From positions 1-64,000 of the IMG/VR virus record IMGVR_UViG_3300021957_003133: a DNA stretch of 64,000 nt. One strand, given 5' to 3'. The stretch comes from a virus. Position 1 is the first letter of the stretch. The number at the start of each line of letters is the position of its first letter. Below the pieces are notes generated by a model, which was given only the letters and a program-made list of their open reading frames with translations, did not search any database and was not told the origin of the DNA. Below, piece by piece: positions 23,159 through 33,400 of the stretch. A program made the translations under genes and the position numbers.

Positions 23159-24031
23159 TTATTCTTCGGCTCCGCCACCACCCCAGTTGTTTAGTCTGGT
23201 ATAACTAGGAGTAAAGTCGTTCATTTCTAATATGTCATCACGGATATTTTGATTTCGTTTTTCTATGTTAAGCACACGAGTAAACGAGTTAGTAATGGCC
23301 GCTGTGTAATAGGCAAACGGATTCTGACTTTTTGATTCGTCGAACTGTAAGCCAATTTGGCTTAACTGCAACAAAGCTTGACTACGCATCTCGTCGTTGT
23401 AGGTATAACCACGCCAGTTTGATCTAGTAGCATAACGCTCGCACAGTTTAATAAACATGTGTGCTAGTTTAGGTGTCATTGCTCCATGTTCTTTGTTAAA
23501 CTTACCTTTTTCTATAGTGCCTTTCCAATGACTTTTACCTGTGATATAAGGTTCCGAATCTTCATTGACACAGTAATGAAAGAAAGGAGGAAAGTTTACC
23601 TTGACATACTTGGTTGCTCCTTTGGCTTTTGACGGGTCATCATCATATTCTGTTGTTATAGCATCATCCTCAGCTTCGTCTATTGCTTTTTGATCTGCTT
23701 TAGCCTGTTTAACATCGTCAATTGGAATGTGCTCAAAAGTCATAACTCGAAACACGATGTCAGTTATTGGGATATCTTTAGTGGGTGTTAGTACTTCATC
23801 CATTTTCTTTTTGACACCCTCTAGTGCAAACTTTTCTATTTCTAATTTAGCCAACCTTTCTGCACGCATTTTCCTTGCTTCAGCAATGGTTTTCTTAGTA
23901 ATAGCATTTACATCCAACAGTATCATGTCATAGCTAGTAACTTCGGGCTTTACAAAGCTACAGTATGTGAGCTTACTCTTGTGAATTTCTTTTAGTATAT
24001 CTTTATTATTTAGATAATTAACTTTTCTCAT
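23159..24031 (-). CDS. gp55: Late-transcription sigma factor gp55
   Basis: This 290-residue protein carries the diagnostic C-terminal block of marine gp55: LLQLSQIGLQFDESKSQ then NPFAYYTAAITNSFTRVLN near residues 237-255 and EKRNQNIRDD. NPFAY.T....F.R is the sigma-region-2-like core-binding and promoter-melting segment also found in T4 gp55. It is longer than T4 gp55 (185); the N-terminal extension with MRKVNYLNNKDILKEIHKSK and FRVMTFEHIP is standard for marine homologues. gp55 directs host RNA polymerase to TATAAATA-type late promoters, and many such boxes occur in this window. It heads the leftward replication operon, divergent from gp48, with AAGGA before the ATG. Confidence 0.92.
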   Translation of the reverse strand: MRKVNYLNNKDILKEIHKSKLTYCSFVKPEVTSYDMILLDVNAITKKTIAEARKMRAERLAKLEIEKFALEGVKKKMDEVLTPTKDIPITDIVFRVMTFEHIPIDDVKQAKADQKAIDEAEDDAITTEYDDDPSKAKGATKYVKVNFPPFFHYCVNEDSEPYITGKSHWKGTIEKGKFNKEHGAMTPKLAHMFIKLCERYATRSNWRGYTYNDEMRSQALLQLSQIGLQFDESKSQNPFAYYTAAITNSFTRVLNIEKRNQNIRDDILEMNDFTPSYTRLNNWGGGGAEE

Positions 24032-24059
24032 TTATTAAGGTTCCTTTTAAACTACTACT

Positions 24060-24088
24060 ATTATAATGTCAATAAATACATAAAACAA
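24060..24088 (-). promoter_or_regulatory. Host-type promoter candidate before gp55
   Basis: On the minus strand TTGTTT (24088-24083), 17 bp, then a perfect TATAAT (24065-24060), 28 nt before the gp55 ATG. The -35 is weak (TTG only). Its spacer overlaps the rightward late box at 24071-24078. Confidence 0.4.
24071..24078 (+). promoter_or_regulatory. Late promoter motif AATAAATA before gp48
   Basis: AATAAATA differs from the T4 consensus by one base and lies 25 nt before the gp48 ATG; AGAGG serves as ribosome site. It would start the long rightward baseplate-tail unit. Confidence 0.55.
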
Positions 24089-24103
24089 GAGGTATTTTAT
24101 ATT

Positions 24104-25117
24104 ATGGCATTACCAGACTTTTCTAAAATTAATAAATCCGGAACTGCGTTCGGAGTTAACCAAGCTCCTACACCGTACCAAGAAGGATCAGGTACAGCGT
24201 TCGATATATTAGATCCTGCCAATGCTCGACGAGCTATTTCAGGATTACTACCTGACGGATTAAATGGTTTGTCGAAACTAATTCCTAACATAGGATTTAC
24301 TGGTGGTGATCCAGGTGGCAGTGCCGCGGCCGCAGGTGAAGATGATTGGCGTGTTCGACTAAGTCTAGCTGACAATGCTAACATATTTTATAAAGCCTCA
24401 AATCAAAATTCAATAATGGCTCCTTTAATTGAAACTAATGGAGTTATATGGCCGTATACACCAACCATCCAAGTAAGTCACACAGCCAACTATTCAACAT
24501 CCGTGCTTACACATAGTAATTATTCCGCACACTTCTACAACAACTCAGATGTGAGTGACATCTCAGTGACAGGAGACTTTACTGTACAGAGTGTGGACGA
24601 AGGACAGTATTTAATGGCCGCGATATATTTCCTAAGATCAGCAACCAAAATGTTCTTTGGTCAGGGTGCCAACGTTGGTAATCCACCGCCGGTGCTATAC
24701 TTAGATGGATATGGTAGTCATTATTTCCCACACGTACCTTGTGTGATAACAAACTTTACACATAACCTTGCCAACGACGTTGACTATATACAAGTTCCAA
24801 TAACGCAGACCACGTTAGAAGATATAGGAACAACAACAGCGGCTGATAATCCAAATAGTGGTGTTAACTATCTTGACAATGAAGGTATGAAATATGTTCC
24901 TGACTTAGGTCGTGGTACCAGCAACAAAGGAGCAAGACAGTCGCAGAAATTTAACAGTATAACATCAACTACTAGAGTGCCAACAGCTAGTACGGTAACA
25001 GTAACATTGAGACCAGTATACAGCAGAGCTAACCTACATAACAACTTTAATCTTAATGATTTTTCACAAGGATTATTGGTTGGTAATAAGAAGAAAGGGT
25101 TTGGAGGATTCTTATAA
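24104..25117 (+). CDS. gp48: Baseplate tail-tube cap protein, gp48-like
   Basis: The protein has 337 residues, MALPDFSKINKSGTAFGVNQ. The first 85 residues are flexible and Gly/Pro-rich. The body has IWPYTPTIQVSHTANYST, GDFTVQSVDEGQYLMAAIYF and LRSATKMFFGQ, followed by GNPPPVLYLDGYG, phrases I recognise from the protein annotated as gp48 in marine T4-like phages. gp48 sits on the baseplate hub and initiates the tail tube with gp54. It starts the run gp48-gp53-hub-gp5-gp25-gp6, and overlaps gp53 by one base (TAATG). No gp54 gene was recognised in the window; this protein may cover both functions. Confidence 0.82.
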   Translation: MALPDFSKINKSGTAFGVNQAPTPYQEGSGTAFDILDPANARRAISGLLPDGLNGLSKLIPNIGFTGGDPGGSAAAAGEDDWRVRLSLADNANIFYKASNQNSIMAPLIETNGVIWPYTPTIQVSHTANYSTSVLTHSNYSAHFYNNSDVSDISVTGDFTVQSVDEGQYLMAAIYFLRSATKMFFGQGANVGNPPPVLYLDGYGSHYFPHVPCVITNFTHNLANDVDYIQVPITQTTLEDIGTTTAADNPNSGVNYLDNEGMKYVPDLGRGTSNKGARQSQKFNSITSTTRVPTASTVTVTLRPVYSRANLHNNFNLNDFSQGLLVGNKKKGFGGFL

Positions 25118-25422
25118 TGCCTGCGGCAAATTACAAAAAAACTAGCCCATATACGGATACTGAAGTTTACTCATTCTTTTTAGATGTAGCAAACATTCCT
25201 GATATACCTAAAGACCCTAGTGATGTACAATACGAAATTGATAATATCTATCAACATAGACCCGACTTACTGGCCTATGACTTGTATGGTGATAGTTCTC
25301 TTTGGTGGACTTTTTCTATTAGAAATCCTAACATATTACAAGATCCAATATATGACTTCTTGCCAGGAGCAAAGATATACATTCCAAAAAAGGAAACTCT
25401 GACTACAGCGTTAGGGTTATAA
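25117..25422 (+). CDS. gp53: Baseplate wedge subunit gp53
   Basis: A 101-residue protein with the gp53 hallmarks HRPDLLAYDLYGDSSLWW and FSIRNPNILQDPIYDF, ending in GAKIYIPK. The last part resembles a LysM-like motif, as reported for T4 gp53. It is shorter than T4 gp53 (196) because the N-terminal part is reduced, as in other marine relatives. GGAGG lies upstream, and the ATG overlaps the gp48 stop. gp53 joins the wedges to the central hub. Confidence 0.9.
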   Translation: MPAANYKKTSPYTDTEVYSFFLDVANIPDIPKDPSDVQYEIDNIYQHRPDLLAYDLYGDSSLWWTFSIRNPNILQDPIYDFLPGAKIYIPKKETLTTALGL

Positions 25423-25425
25423 AAA

Positions 25426-27957
25426 ATGGCATTTAGAACAGCCGACGAAAATTTAAAAAATAATATTTCTCCACTGCTAACAACGGAAGAGAAACTAGAC
25501 TTCACCGACGAAGACAATCTAAATAGAGAAACAGGTCCCGATCAAGGTGTGGAGCCGGCTGTTTCGACTGCTGTTGAACCAGAACCTGAAATTGTAAGTA
25601 ATCCTTTAGGCACTATCAAGCTTGACTCAATTGACGTTAAGGAAAATTACGCCTCAGAGAATCCAGATGTAGACATATCAAAACCAATACCAAATCCCTT
25701 GCATGAATTTGCTAGCTATACCTATGGGCTAAGCCTAGCATTAATGACAGCAGAAGAATACAACAATCTCGTAAAAAATGGATTTAACGCCAATTACACT
25801 CCTAATAGAGTATTGATAGCAAGTGCTGGTAGACACAACAACGAAGTAGGAACAGATAGAGAATTTATACGTGCACCATATTTTGAAGATGATTTTTATT
25901 TTGATGGATTTGATTTAGAAACTGTTATAGGATTAAATGCACAAAGTAGAAACAGTAATGCTGTACATTATAATTTTACACTGATAGAACCATACGGATT
26001 TACATTGATAGATAGAATTGTCAGTCTGACAGATGACCTCGGTGTTGCAAACTATTTAGATATGCCTTATATGTTGCAGATTGATTTCTTTGGTATAGAC
26101 GATACTGGCAAGATTACTGGATTAATACCCGACACAACTAAAAGAGTACCTATTAGATTAAACAAGATGGATGTGGGTATCACACAAAAAGGAGCAGAGT
26201 ATAAGATAGAGGGAGTTCCTTACTGCCATTCAGCATACGATCTTAGTACTGTTACTACTCCTGCAAATTTTGAAGTCAAAGCAAAAACTGTAGCAGAGTT
26301 TTTCAGCAGTAATACCCCTTCTTCAGAAACTAAAACAGCACAAACCGAAAGACAAACAACACCCGATGGCCAATTTTTTAATACTGATAATGTACCTAAC
26401 AGTCTTTTGGGTACACAAAGTAAAATAGATTTTGGATTAGTTAACAGCTACGGTACAGCATTAAACAGTTGGCAGAAAGCGGCGGCTGATGCAGGGAAAA
26501 TTGGCAAAAAAGATGTATATCTTTTTAATTTCTTAGACGATGAAATAGCTAACAGTCTGTTCACGGATCAAGATATATCAAGCCCAAAAGATACAGGTAT
26601 GTCTCAGATAGGGTCAGTAAAAAATTCTATTTACAAATCAAACACTGGACAAAACACAAGTGATTATGATGCTAATTTTAGAATATTCCAAGTAAACGCA
26701 GGAACCTACATAGATAGAGTTATAGCTTGGGTAATACGTAATTCAAAATGGATGACCAATCAGATCGTGATTCCGGATGGTAAGGATGCAAAAACTTATC
26801 TAGAACAGCAAGCAAAGCTAAAAAATCAAACATTCTATTGGTTTAAGATTACTACAAGTATCAAATTACTTGAGTTTGACCAAACAAGAAAGATTTGGTC
26901 TAGAGAAATAACATATAACATACAAAAATACGAAATAAAAAACGCCAAGTCAGATCAGGTAGGGCAAGCTCAAGTAAAAAATCCAGTAAAGGCTTATAAT
27001 TATATCTATACTGGAAAAAATGATGATATCTTAGACATCGATATAAAATTTAATGCTCTCTACTACAATGCACTTACGATTTATAAAACCCATTTGTCTA
27101 GCGTAGTTCGCCCGGCAGATATCAACGAAACAAAGGCTAAAGATAATCCAAGCAACTATAAAGGGCAAAATCAAGATCCTAATGCTATAATGCCAATGGT
27201 AATGAAACCAACGACTTATAACTCGGGCTCAACAAACAGCTCTGGATCAACAACAGCTGAACAGTTAGCCAAAGCCGATATTGAAGAAAGCTTAATGACC
27301 ATGGCCCAAGCTGATATGTTGAACATTGAGTTAGACATCATTGGAGATCCTACCTTTATTAAACAAGACGAAATATTCTGGACTCCAGCTATAGCAAGTG
27401 AATATGCTAACGAAGACCCTAGATTAACATATGACGGCAGTTTAAAAATGGACAAAGGCGAAGTATATGTTAGCCTTATATTCCGTACTCCTACTGACAG
27501 AGATGATGAAACAGGACTAATGAAATTCGACAGCAAATACCAAAGGAGTTTGTTCTCTGGAATATATCGTGTATTAACAGTAACAAACAAATTTAGATCA
27601 GGACAATTTACACAAACCCTTAGTTTGGTTAGAGTACCTAAACAACTAAATTTTGATTACGCTGATAATAAAAAATCAACAAGCAACGAAAGAGAAAGTA
27701 CAGTACCAGGTGAACAAGCTATAGTTGAAGATTATAATCTGTCTCCATACAACATTCCCCAAACAACAACAGGGAATCTTGCACAAGCGGTAGATGAAGG
27801 ACCAGCGGCACAGAGTCGTAATCTTTCACCATTGGAACCAGCATTGCTAGGTCCAGATCAACAGGCATTACGGGGAGTAAATGAAACGGCTACTACAGAA
27901 CCAATGACTGACCAAAACGAACCAGCAACAGTTAACCCATTTAGGGGAGTGCAGTAA
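25426..27957 (+). CDS. Large baseplate protein between gp53 and gp5; hub candidate
   Basis: The 843-residue protein begins with a disordered acidic segment, then at about residues 90-260 has LIASAGRHNNEVG, FDGFDLETVIGLNAQSRNS, YNFTLIEPYGFTLIDRIV and YMLQIDFFG, a folded domain conserved in marine T4-like phages at this locus. A second beta-rich domain spans about 400-760, including QVNAGTYIDRVIAWVIRNS and MLNIELDIIGDPTFI. LNIELDIxGDPxxI is common in hub proteins of the gp27/VgrG type. The C-terminus is flexible. Position between gp53 and gp5 makes it the best candidate for a gp27-type hub with extra domains; direct similarity to T4 gp27 is not evident by eye. Confidence 0.68.
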   Translation: MAFRTADENLKNNISPLLTTEEKLDFTDEDNLNRETGPDQGVEPAVSTAVEPEPEIVSNPLGTIKLDSIDVKENYASENPDVDISKPIPNPLHEFASYTYGLSLALMTAEEYNNLVKNGFNANYTPNRVLIASAGRHNNEVGTDREFIRAPYFEDDFYFDGFDLETVIGLNAQSRNSNAVHYNFTLIEPYGFTLIDRIVSLTDDLGVANYLDMPYMLQIDFFGIDDTGKITGLIPDTTKRVPIRLNKMDVGITQKGAEYKIEGVPYCHSAYDLSTVTTPANFEVKAKTVAEFFSSNTPSSETKTAQTERQTTPDGQFFNTDNVPNSLLGTQSKIDFGLVNSYGTALNSWQKAAADAGKIGKKDVYLFNFLDDEIANSLFTDQDISSPKDTGMSQIGSVKNSIYKSNTGQNTSDYDANFRIFQVNAGTYIDRVIAWVIRNSKWMTNQIVIPDGKDAKTYLEQQAKLKNQTFYWFKITTSIKLLEFDQTRKIWSREITYNIQKYEIKNAKSDQVGQAQVKNPVKAYNYIYTGKNDDILDIDIKFNALYYNALTIYKTHLSSVVRPADINETKAKDNPSNYKGQNQDPNAIMPMVMKPTTYNSGSTNSSGSTTAEQLAKADIEESLMTMAQADMLNIELDIIGDPTFIKQDEIFWTPAIASEYANEDPRLTYDGSLKMDKGEVYVSLIFRTPTDRDDETGLMKFDSKYQRSLFSGIYRVLTVTNKFRSGQFTQTLSLVRVPKQLNFDYADNKKSTSNERESTVPGEQAIVEDYNLSPYNIPQTTTGNLAQAVDEGPAAQSRNLSPLEPALLGPDQQALRGVNETATTEPMTDQNEPATVNPFRGVQ

Positions 27958-27960
27958 TCA

Positions 27961-30015
27961 ATGGCTATAGATCAAAGATCAGGTACTAAGGTAATAAGAA
28001 ACTTACGCAAGGAGGATACTCCTGCTACCCGTGTTGATCCGCATCCATATATCGGAATAGTTAAAAATAATCTAGACCCTACACGTAGTGGACGTGTGCA
28101 AGTATGGATCCCAGATTTAGGTGGCGTCGAAGATGAAAAACAAAACTGGCGGACTGTAGGATATGCCAGCCCATATATGGGATATACAACAAATCCTAAC
28201 CTAAGCGATCAAAGCGACACTTTTACCAGTGTAACTAATACGTATGGCATGTGGATGGTGCCACCAGACATTGGGGTACACGTTATAGTAATATTCATAG
28301 CTGGAGATCCTCTAAGAGGGTATTGGACATCCTGTGTTAATCCTAATCTAAGTCATCACATGCTACCAGGACTGGCCGGCAGTACTAATGTACATCTAGG
28401 ACCAAACCAATTTACCAGTAACGTTAATATTCCTGTTGCAGAATTCAATGAAAATAAAACTGATAACGTAACTAACAGTGCGTTTTATAATCTAGCTAAA
28501 CCAATACACACTCCACAATACGATATATTAAAACAACAAGGATTAGATCTTGACAGTCTCCGCGGTGCGATATCTAGTAGCAGTCAAAGAGAAACTCCTA
28601 GTGCTGTATTTGGAATCAGTACTCCTGGACGACCGTTAAACGACCCTGCAGAAGATCCAGATTATCTAACAAAATTAAACAACGACTCATTAGGTAGTGA
28701 GTTTCATAAAGTTAAAACACGTAAAGGTGGACATACTTTTGTACTAGATGACGGAACAACACTAGGTGCAGATCAGCTAGTAAGATTAAGAACTGCCACG
28801 GGACATCAGATAATGTTCCACGACACAAATGAGATGATATATCTATCACATGCCAATGGAGACAGTTGGATAGAAATGGATAAAAATGGCACCATATCAA
28901 TGTATGCAAAAGGTGGCTATAATATAAGAAGTGAGCAAACTATAAACTTCCATAGCGACAAAAATATTAATTTTGATTCGGGTGGGTCTATTAAATTACG
29001 TGCCGAGAACAAGCTAGAACTAGAAAGTCAAGAAACATCACTACTACAAAATAAGTTTTCATTGACAACGACAGGAACTACACAGTTCAAAGCAGGCGGG
29101 CAATTTAAAGTACAAGCTGATGCTAAGATATCAATCAATGCAGGCGGCATATTAGCCCTAGAAGGAACACAGATACTACAAAATAGTGGTGGTACCGAAA
29201 CTGTTGATCCTGTGAAAGTTATGAAAGAAAATAAACTAAAAGATACTACACTACAAAATGGTTTCTGGAGAGTAGGATCACAGACTCTAAACACTATTTG
29301 TACAACTGCACCAACACACGAACCATATCCAAGAGATCAACAAGCACAATTTTATAATCCTAACAACTCAAACAGCAAGCTTCTAGGACAACCAACATAC
29401 GGTCCAGGCTTTGATGCTACAAAATCTACAGTAGGAACTGAAGTTACAGAACCTGCAGGAACGAAAGATCTTAGGAATCAACCAGAACCTGTAGGTAAAG
29501 TAGGAAATCTGTCAAAAGACCAATTGACATCATATATGGCACAGATAGGCAAGAGTGAAAGTAGTGGTAACTACTCTGCAGTCAATGAACTAGGCTATTT
29601 AGGAAAATATCAATTTGGATACCAAGCATTGATAGATGAAGGGTATATCAAATCATCTGTTACTAGTAACGGCCAAATGTCTAATGCTAATTCTTGGACT
29701 GGAAAAGACGGTATCACTAGCAAGGAAAGTTTCTTGGCTAACAAAACTATACAAGAAAGTACCATGGTTGGATATACTAAAAAGAATTATACTCAATTAT
29801 TAAGCAACGGGACAGTAACACAAGATACCACAGTGGACGAAGTAGGTGGATTGTTAGCTGTTAGTCATCTATTAGGTGCAGGAGGTGCTAAAACTTGGAG
29901 AAATACCGGCGGCGGTGCTGATGCAAACGGAACAACTGGCGATACCTATTTCCAAAAAGGTAAATTTGCAGTTGCAGTTTTATCTCCACAATTACCAGCT
30001 GTGCAAGCAGGATAA
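27961..30015 (+). CDS. gp5: Baseplate hub spike with lysozyme-like domain, gp5-like
   Basis: The 684-residue protein has a gp5-type OB fold near residues 29-130 (HPYIGIVKNNLDPTRSGRVQ, PPDIGVHVIVIFIAGDP), a linker, and then a repetitive beta-helix at about 255-420 (GHQIMFHDTNEMIYLSH, GTISMYAKGGYNIRS, INFHSDKNINFDSGGS) matching the needle of T4 gp5/VgrG. Unlike T4, the muramidase-like part is C-terminal: about residues 520-680 with QIGKSESSGNYSAVNELGYLG and KYQFGYQALIDEG, of lytic transglycosylase/goose-lysozyme type, probably with the Glu of KSESSG as catalytic acid. The spike pierces the outer membrane and digests peptidoglycan. Its stop codon lies inside the late box before gp25. Confidence 0.87.
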   Translation: MAIDQRSGTKVIRNLRKEDTPATRVDPHPYIGIVKNNLDPTRSGRVQVWIPDLGGVEDEKQNWRTVGYASPYMGYTTNPNLSDQSDTFTSVTNTYGMWMVPPDIGVHVIVIFIAGDPLRGYWTSCVNPNLSHHMLPGLAGSTNVHLGPNQFTSNVNIPVAEFNENKTDNVTNSAFYNLAKPIHTPQYDILKQQGLDLDSLRGAISSSSQRETPSAVFGISTPGRPLNDPAEDPDYLTKLNNDSLGSEFHKVKTRKGGHTFVLDDGTTLGADQLVRLRTATGHQIMFHDTNEMIYLSHANGDSWIEMDKNGTISMYAKGGYNIRSEQTINFHSDKNINFDSGGSIKLRAENKLELESQETSLLQNKFSLTTTGTTQFKAGGQFKVQADAKISINAGGILALEGTQILQNSGGTETVDPVKVMKENKLKDTTLQNGFWRVGSQTLNTICTTAPTHEPYPRDQQAQFYNPNNSNSKLLGQPTYGPGFDATKSTVGTEVTEPAGTKDLRNQPEPVGKVGNLSKDQLTSYMAQIGKSESSGNYSAVNELGYLGKYQFGYQALIDEGYIKSSVTSNGQMSNANSWTGKDGITSKESFLANKTIQESTMVGYTKKNYTQLLSNGTVTQDTTVDEVGGLLAVSHLLGAGGAKTWRNTGGGADANGTTGDTYFQKGKFAVAVLSPQLPAVQAG

Positions 30016-30018
30016 ATA
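30011..30018 (+). promoter_or_regulatory. Late promoter motif GATAAATA, 5 nt before the gp25 ATG
   Basis: GATAAATA overlaps the gp5 stop and ends at 30018; the ATG is at 30024. With T4 late-promoter geometry, transcription would start at the A of the ATG. AGGA at 30009-30012 can serve readthrough mRNA. Confidence 0.45.
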
Positions 30019-30023
30019 TTAAT

Positions 30024-30401
30024 ATGGCTATTATGTACAGAGGATTTTCAACAGTAGGGCGTACTCGCAAATTCCGTCTCACGGATTTTGAATTAGTAAA
30101 ACAGGACCTAATTAATAATTTTTATATCCGTAAAGGTGAAAAATTAATGAATCCTGATTTTGGTACAATTATTTGGAACGTAGTACACGAACCTCTTACA
30201 GAAGATCTAAAGAGTGTAATAGTTACAGATATCAAAACAATCGCTGGGTATGATCCTAGACTCAGTATTGACAATGTGATAGTAACAGAATACGATCAAG
30301 GAATACAAGTTGAACTACAATTACGTTACGTATTAACAGATCAAACTAATGTTATGAACTTACAGTTCGACAATCAAACTCAAACAATTACAGCTATATA
30401 A
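30024..30401 (+). CDS. gp25: Baseplate wedge subunit gp25
   Basis: The 125-residue protein matches the GPW/gp25 family: YRGFSTVGRTRKFRLTDFEL, then GEKLMNPDFGTIIWNVVHEP with the conserved E-P-x-T/L-E block, and VELQLRYVLTDQTNVM at the C-terminus. Length is close to T4 gp25 (132). gp25 is part of the wedge core together with gp6 and gp53 and is involved in triggering sheath assembly. MAIMYRG offers two ATGs three codons apart; the first is used here. The late box lies 5 nt upstream of it. Confidence 0.94.
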   Translation: MAIMYRGFSTVGRTRKFRLTDFELVKQDLINNFYIRKGEKLMNPDFGTIIWNVVHEPLTEDLKSVIVTDIKTIAGYDPRLSIDNVIVTEYDQGIQVELQLRYVLTDQTNVMNLQFDNQTQTITAI

Positions 30402-30425
30402 TAAACATAGTACTTTATTAACCCT

Positions 30426-30433
30426 GATAAATA
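30426..30433 (+). promoter_or_regulatory. Late promoter motif GATAAATA before gp6
   Basis: GATAAATA lies 21 nt before the gp6 ATG. It is framed by an inverted repeat CCCTG (30422-30426) and CAGGG (30441-30445). AGGGA acts as ribosome site. Confidence 0.6.
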
Positions 30434-30454
30434 CATTATACAGGGAAAAATTAT

Positions 30455-33400
30455 ATGGCAATTACCACAAGACAAAGCAGTTTACTAGTCGCAGAAGACT
30501 GGACTAAACTATATCAAACTTTCCGCAATGCTGACTTTCAAAGCTATGACTATGAGACTCTGAGAAAAAGCATGGTAGACTATCTCCGCTTATATTATCC
30601 GGAGGACTTTAATGACTTTATTGAATCAAGTGAATTTATCGCATTAATTGATCTATTAAGTTTCTTAGGGCAAAGTCTTGCATTCAGAGGTGACTTAAAT
30701 GCTCGTGAAAATTTCATTGACACTGCACAGAGGCGCGACTCAGTATTAAAGTTAGCACGCCTAATATCATACAATCCTAAACGTAATATTCCAGCCAGTG
30801 GATTCCTTAAAGTAGATTCAGTGTCGACTACAGAAACTGTATTTGATTCAAACGGACTTAATCTTGCAGGGTTAGTGATTAATTGGACAGACAGTGCAAA
30901 TGACAATTGGCAAGAACAATTTAATGCTGTTGTTAATGCTAGTCTTAATACCACACAGTCAGTGGGTAAACCAAGTAACAGCCAAACAATTAATAATATA
31001 TTAAACGAAGAATATCAGATCAATCAAGTACCAAGTTTAACAGCAGTGTATCCATTTAGTACTGCTATTGAAGGATCACAAACATCTTTTGAAATGATAT
31101 CTCCAACATCAGCTGGAAAAACTTTTATATATGAAGTTGCACCACAACCTAACAGCAGTTTTAACTTATTATATAGGAATGATAATTTAGGAAACGGTAG
31201 TAACAATACTGGATACTTCACGTACTTTAAGCAAGGTGATTTACAAAGCATAGACATCACATTCTCTGAAAGTGTTCCTAATAGAGTGTATAGTCTGAAT
31301 GTTGACAATATTAATAATTCAGATGTTTGGTTATATAAACTAGATGCAAATGGTAACTTTGATCAGTTATGGACAGCAGTACCTAGTGTTGGTGCTACAA
31401 ATATCATTTACAATACTAGTACTGATAAAAACATTTATCAAGTAAACACACGTGCTGGCGATCAAGTTGATTTAATATTTGGCGACGGAAGTTTTGCAAC
31501 AATGCCACAAGGTAGATTTAGATTGTACTATAGAACTAGCAACGGTTTAAATTACAAAGTGTCACCGGACGAAATGCGTGGAATAGTTATACCCATAAAC
31601 TATGTTTCAAAAGATGGAAGAACAGAAACAATTAATATACGTGCTAGTCTACAATACACAGTAACTAATGCAACAGCCAGAGAAACTGTTGAAGAAGTAA
31701 GACAAAAAGCACCACAACAGTACTACACACAAGATCGTATGGTAACAGGCGAAGACTATAATATACTACCGTACACATTGTTTAGTTCAGTGTTAAAAGT
31801 TAAAGCAGTTAATAGAACATCTAGTGGCATTTCAAGATACTTAGACGTGATTGACAGCACTGGAAAATATTCTAGCACAAACATATTCTGTCAGGATGGT
31901 ATTCTTTATAAAGATGAAACCCTTGACACATTTAGTTTTAGTTATGTTACTACCAATGATATCTACAATGTAATTACTAATCAACTTACACCGATACTTA
32001 CTAAAAAAGATACGCTACAGTTCTTCTATAGTAACTATGCACAAATTAATGTTTCAGATACTTTCTGGAATAAGTCATTGGATGATGCAGGGATCACAGG
32101 ATATTTTTATGATGCGGCTGGAAATATATTACAGGTAGGACATTATGTCAGTGATGGCAAGAAATATATTAAACAAAGTGCTATTGTTAAATTCTCTGCA
32201 GGTAGTGGAAAGTACTTTGACGCACAAAACACAATACAAACAGGAACACCAAGTCAGTCTGGAGACAAGTATTTTATCTATGCTGAAATTATCGAAGTAC
32301 TAGCAGACGGGACCAATGCTGGCGAAGGCAATTTAGAGAATGGATCAGGACCAATAACATTAAATCAGATAGTTCCAACAGGTGCTGAAGCTGTAAGAGT
32401 ATTTCCAGTGTTTAATAACACGTTAACAACTGCTGTAACTACTAGCATGGTTGAATACATAGAAGCATTTAAAGACTTTGGATTACGATATGATGTGCTT
32501 ACATCAGAATGGACTATAATTACTCCTGAAAACATGAACACTGGAGACTTTAGCCTAGCAAACGCAGGTAGTACCAGTAGTTTAGGACTTGATAGTTCGT
32601 GGATAATTAGATTCCAAACAGTAGGGCAAACATATTCAGTTTATTATAGAGGACTGCAATATGTTTTTGAAAGTGTTAAAGAAACTAACTTTTATTTTGA
32701 TGACCAAGTTAAGATATTTGATACACGTACAGGTTTTGTTATACGGGATCAAATTAATGTATTAAAAATGAATTCAAACCCAGATGATGCTAGTGCATTG
32801 GCATTAGATTATCAATGGCACATATATGATAATGTTGTCGAAACAGATGGATATAGTAATCCTAACAAAGTATTAGTTACATATCCTGATGCCAACGACG
32901 ATGGTGTTCCAGATAATCCAGAACTATTTGAAACGCTGGTAAGTCCTACTACACTAACAAATCAAAAATATGTCTATTTCCAAAATACTTTTGGCTATGA
33001 TAATTTTGTTATACAGACGCCAGTAAGCAATGGCTTGGTGGTTAGTACATATGATAGCCTTGTTGCTCTTGAAACTGCAAAAACTCTTTTCCAAACTGGA
33101 CAACTGTTTTATGTTCCGAGTACTAACACATTCTATCAACTAACTATAACAGGAGCAGTTTATACACTGTCTGTAGTTACTGGTTACACTGCTAAAGTAG
33201 GACGTCAGGACATATATTTCCAGTACAGACATAGCTCACCAAACAATAGACGTATTGATCCGAGCCCAAATAACATTGTGGATTTGTATATACTAACTAA
33301 GTCATATGCCACAGAGTACCTTGCTTGGTTACAAGACACAACAGACACTGTGACAGAGCCTGTAGCACCTACACCAGAAGTGTTAGGTACAGATTATAGT

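Noticed and set aside
24097-24384. 95-codon minus-strand ORF over the gp48 start
   Set aside because: It is a shadow of the Gly/Pro-rich N-terminus of gp48 and would cross the divergent control region.
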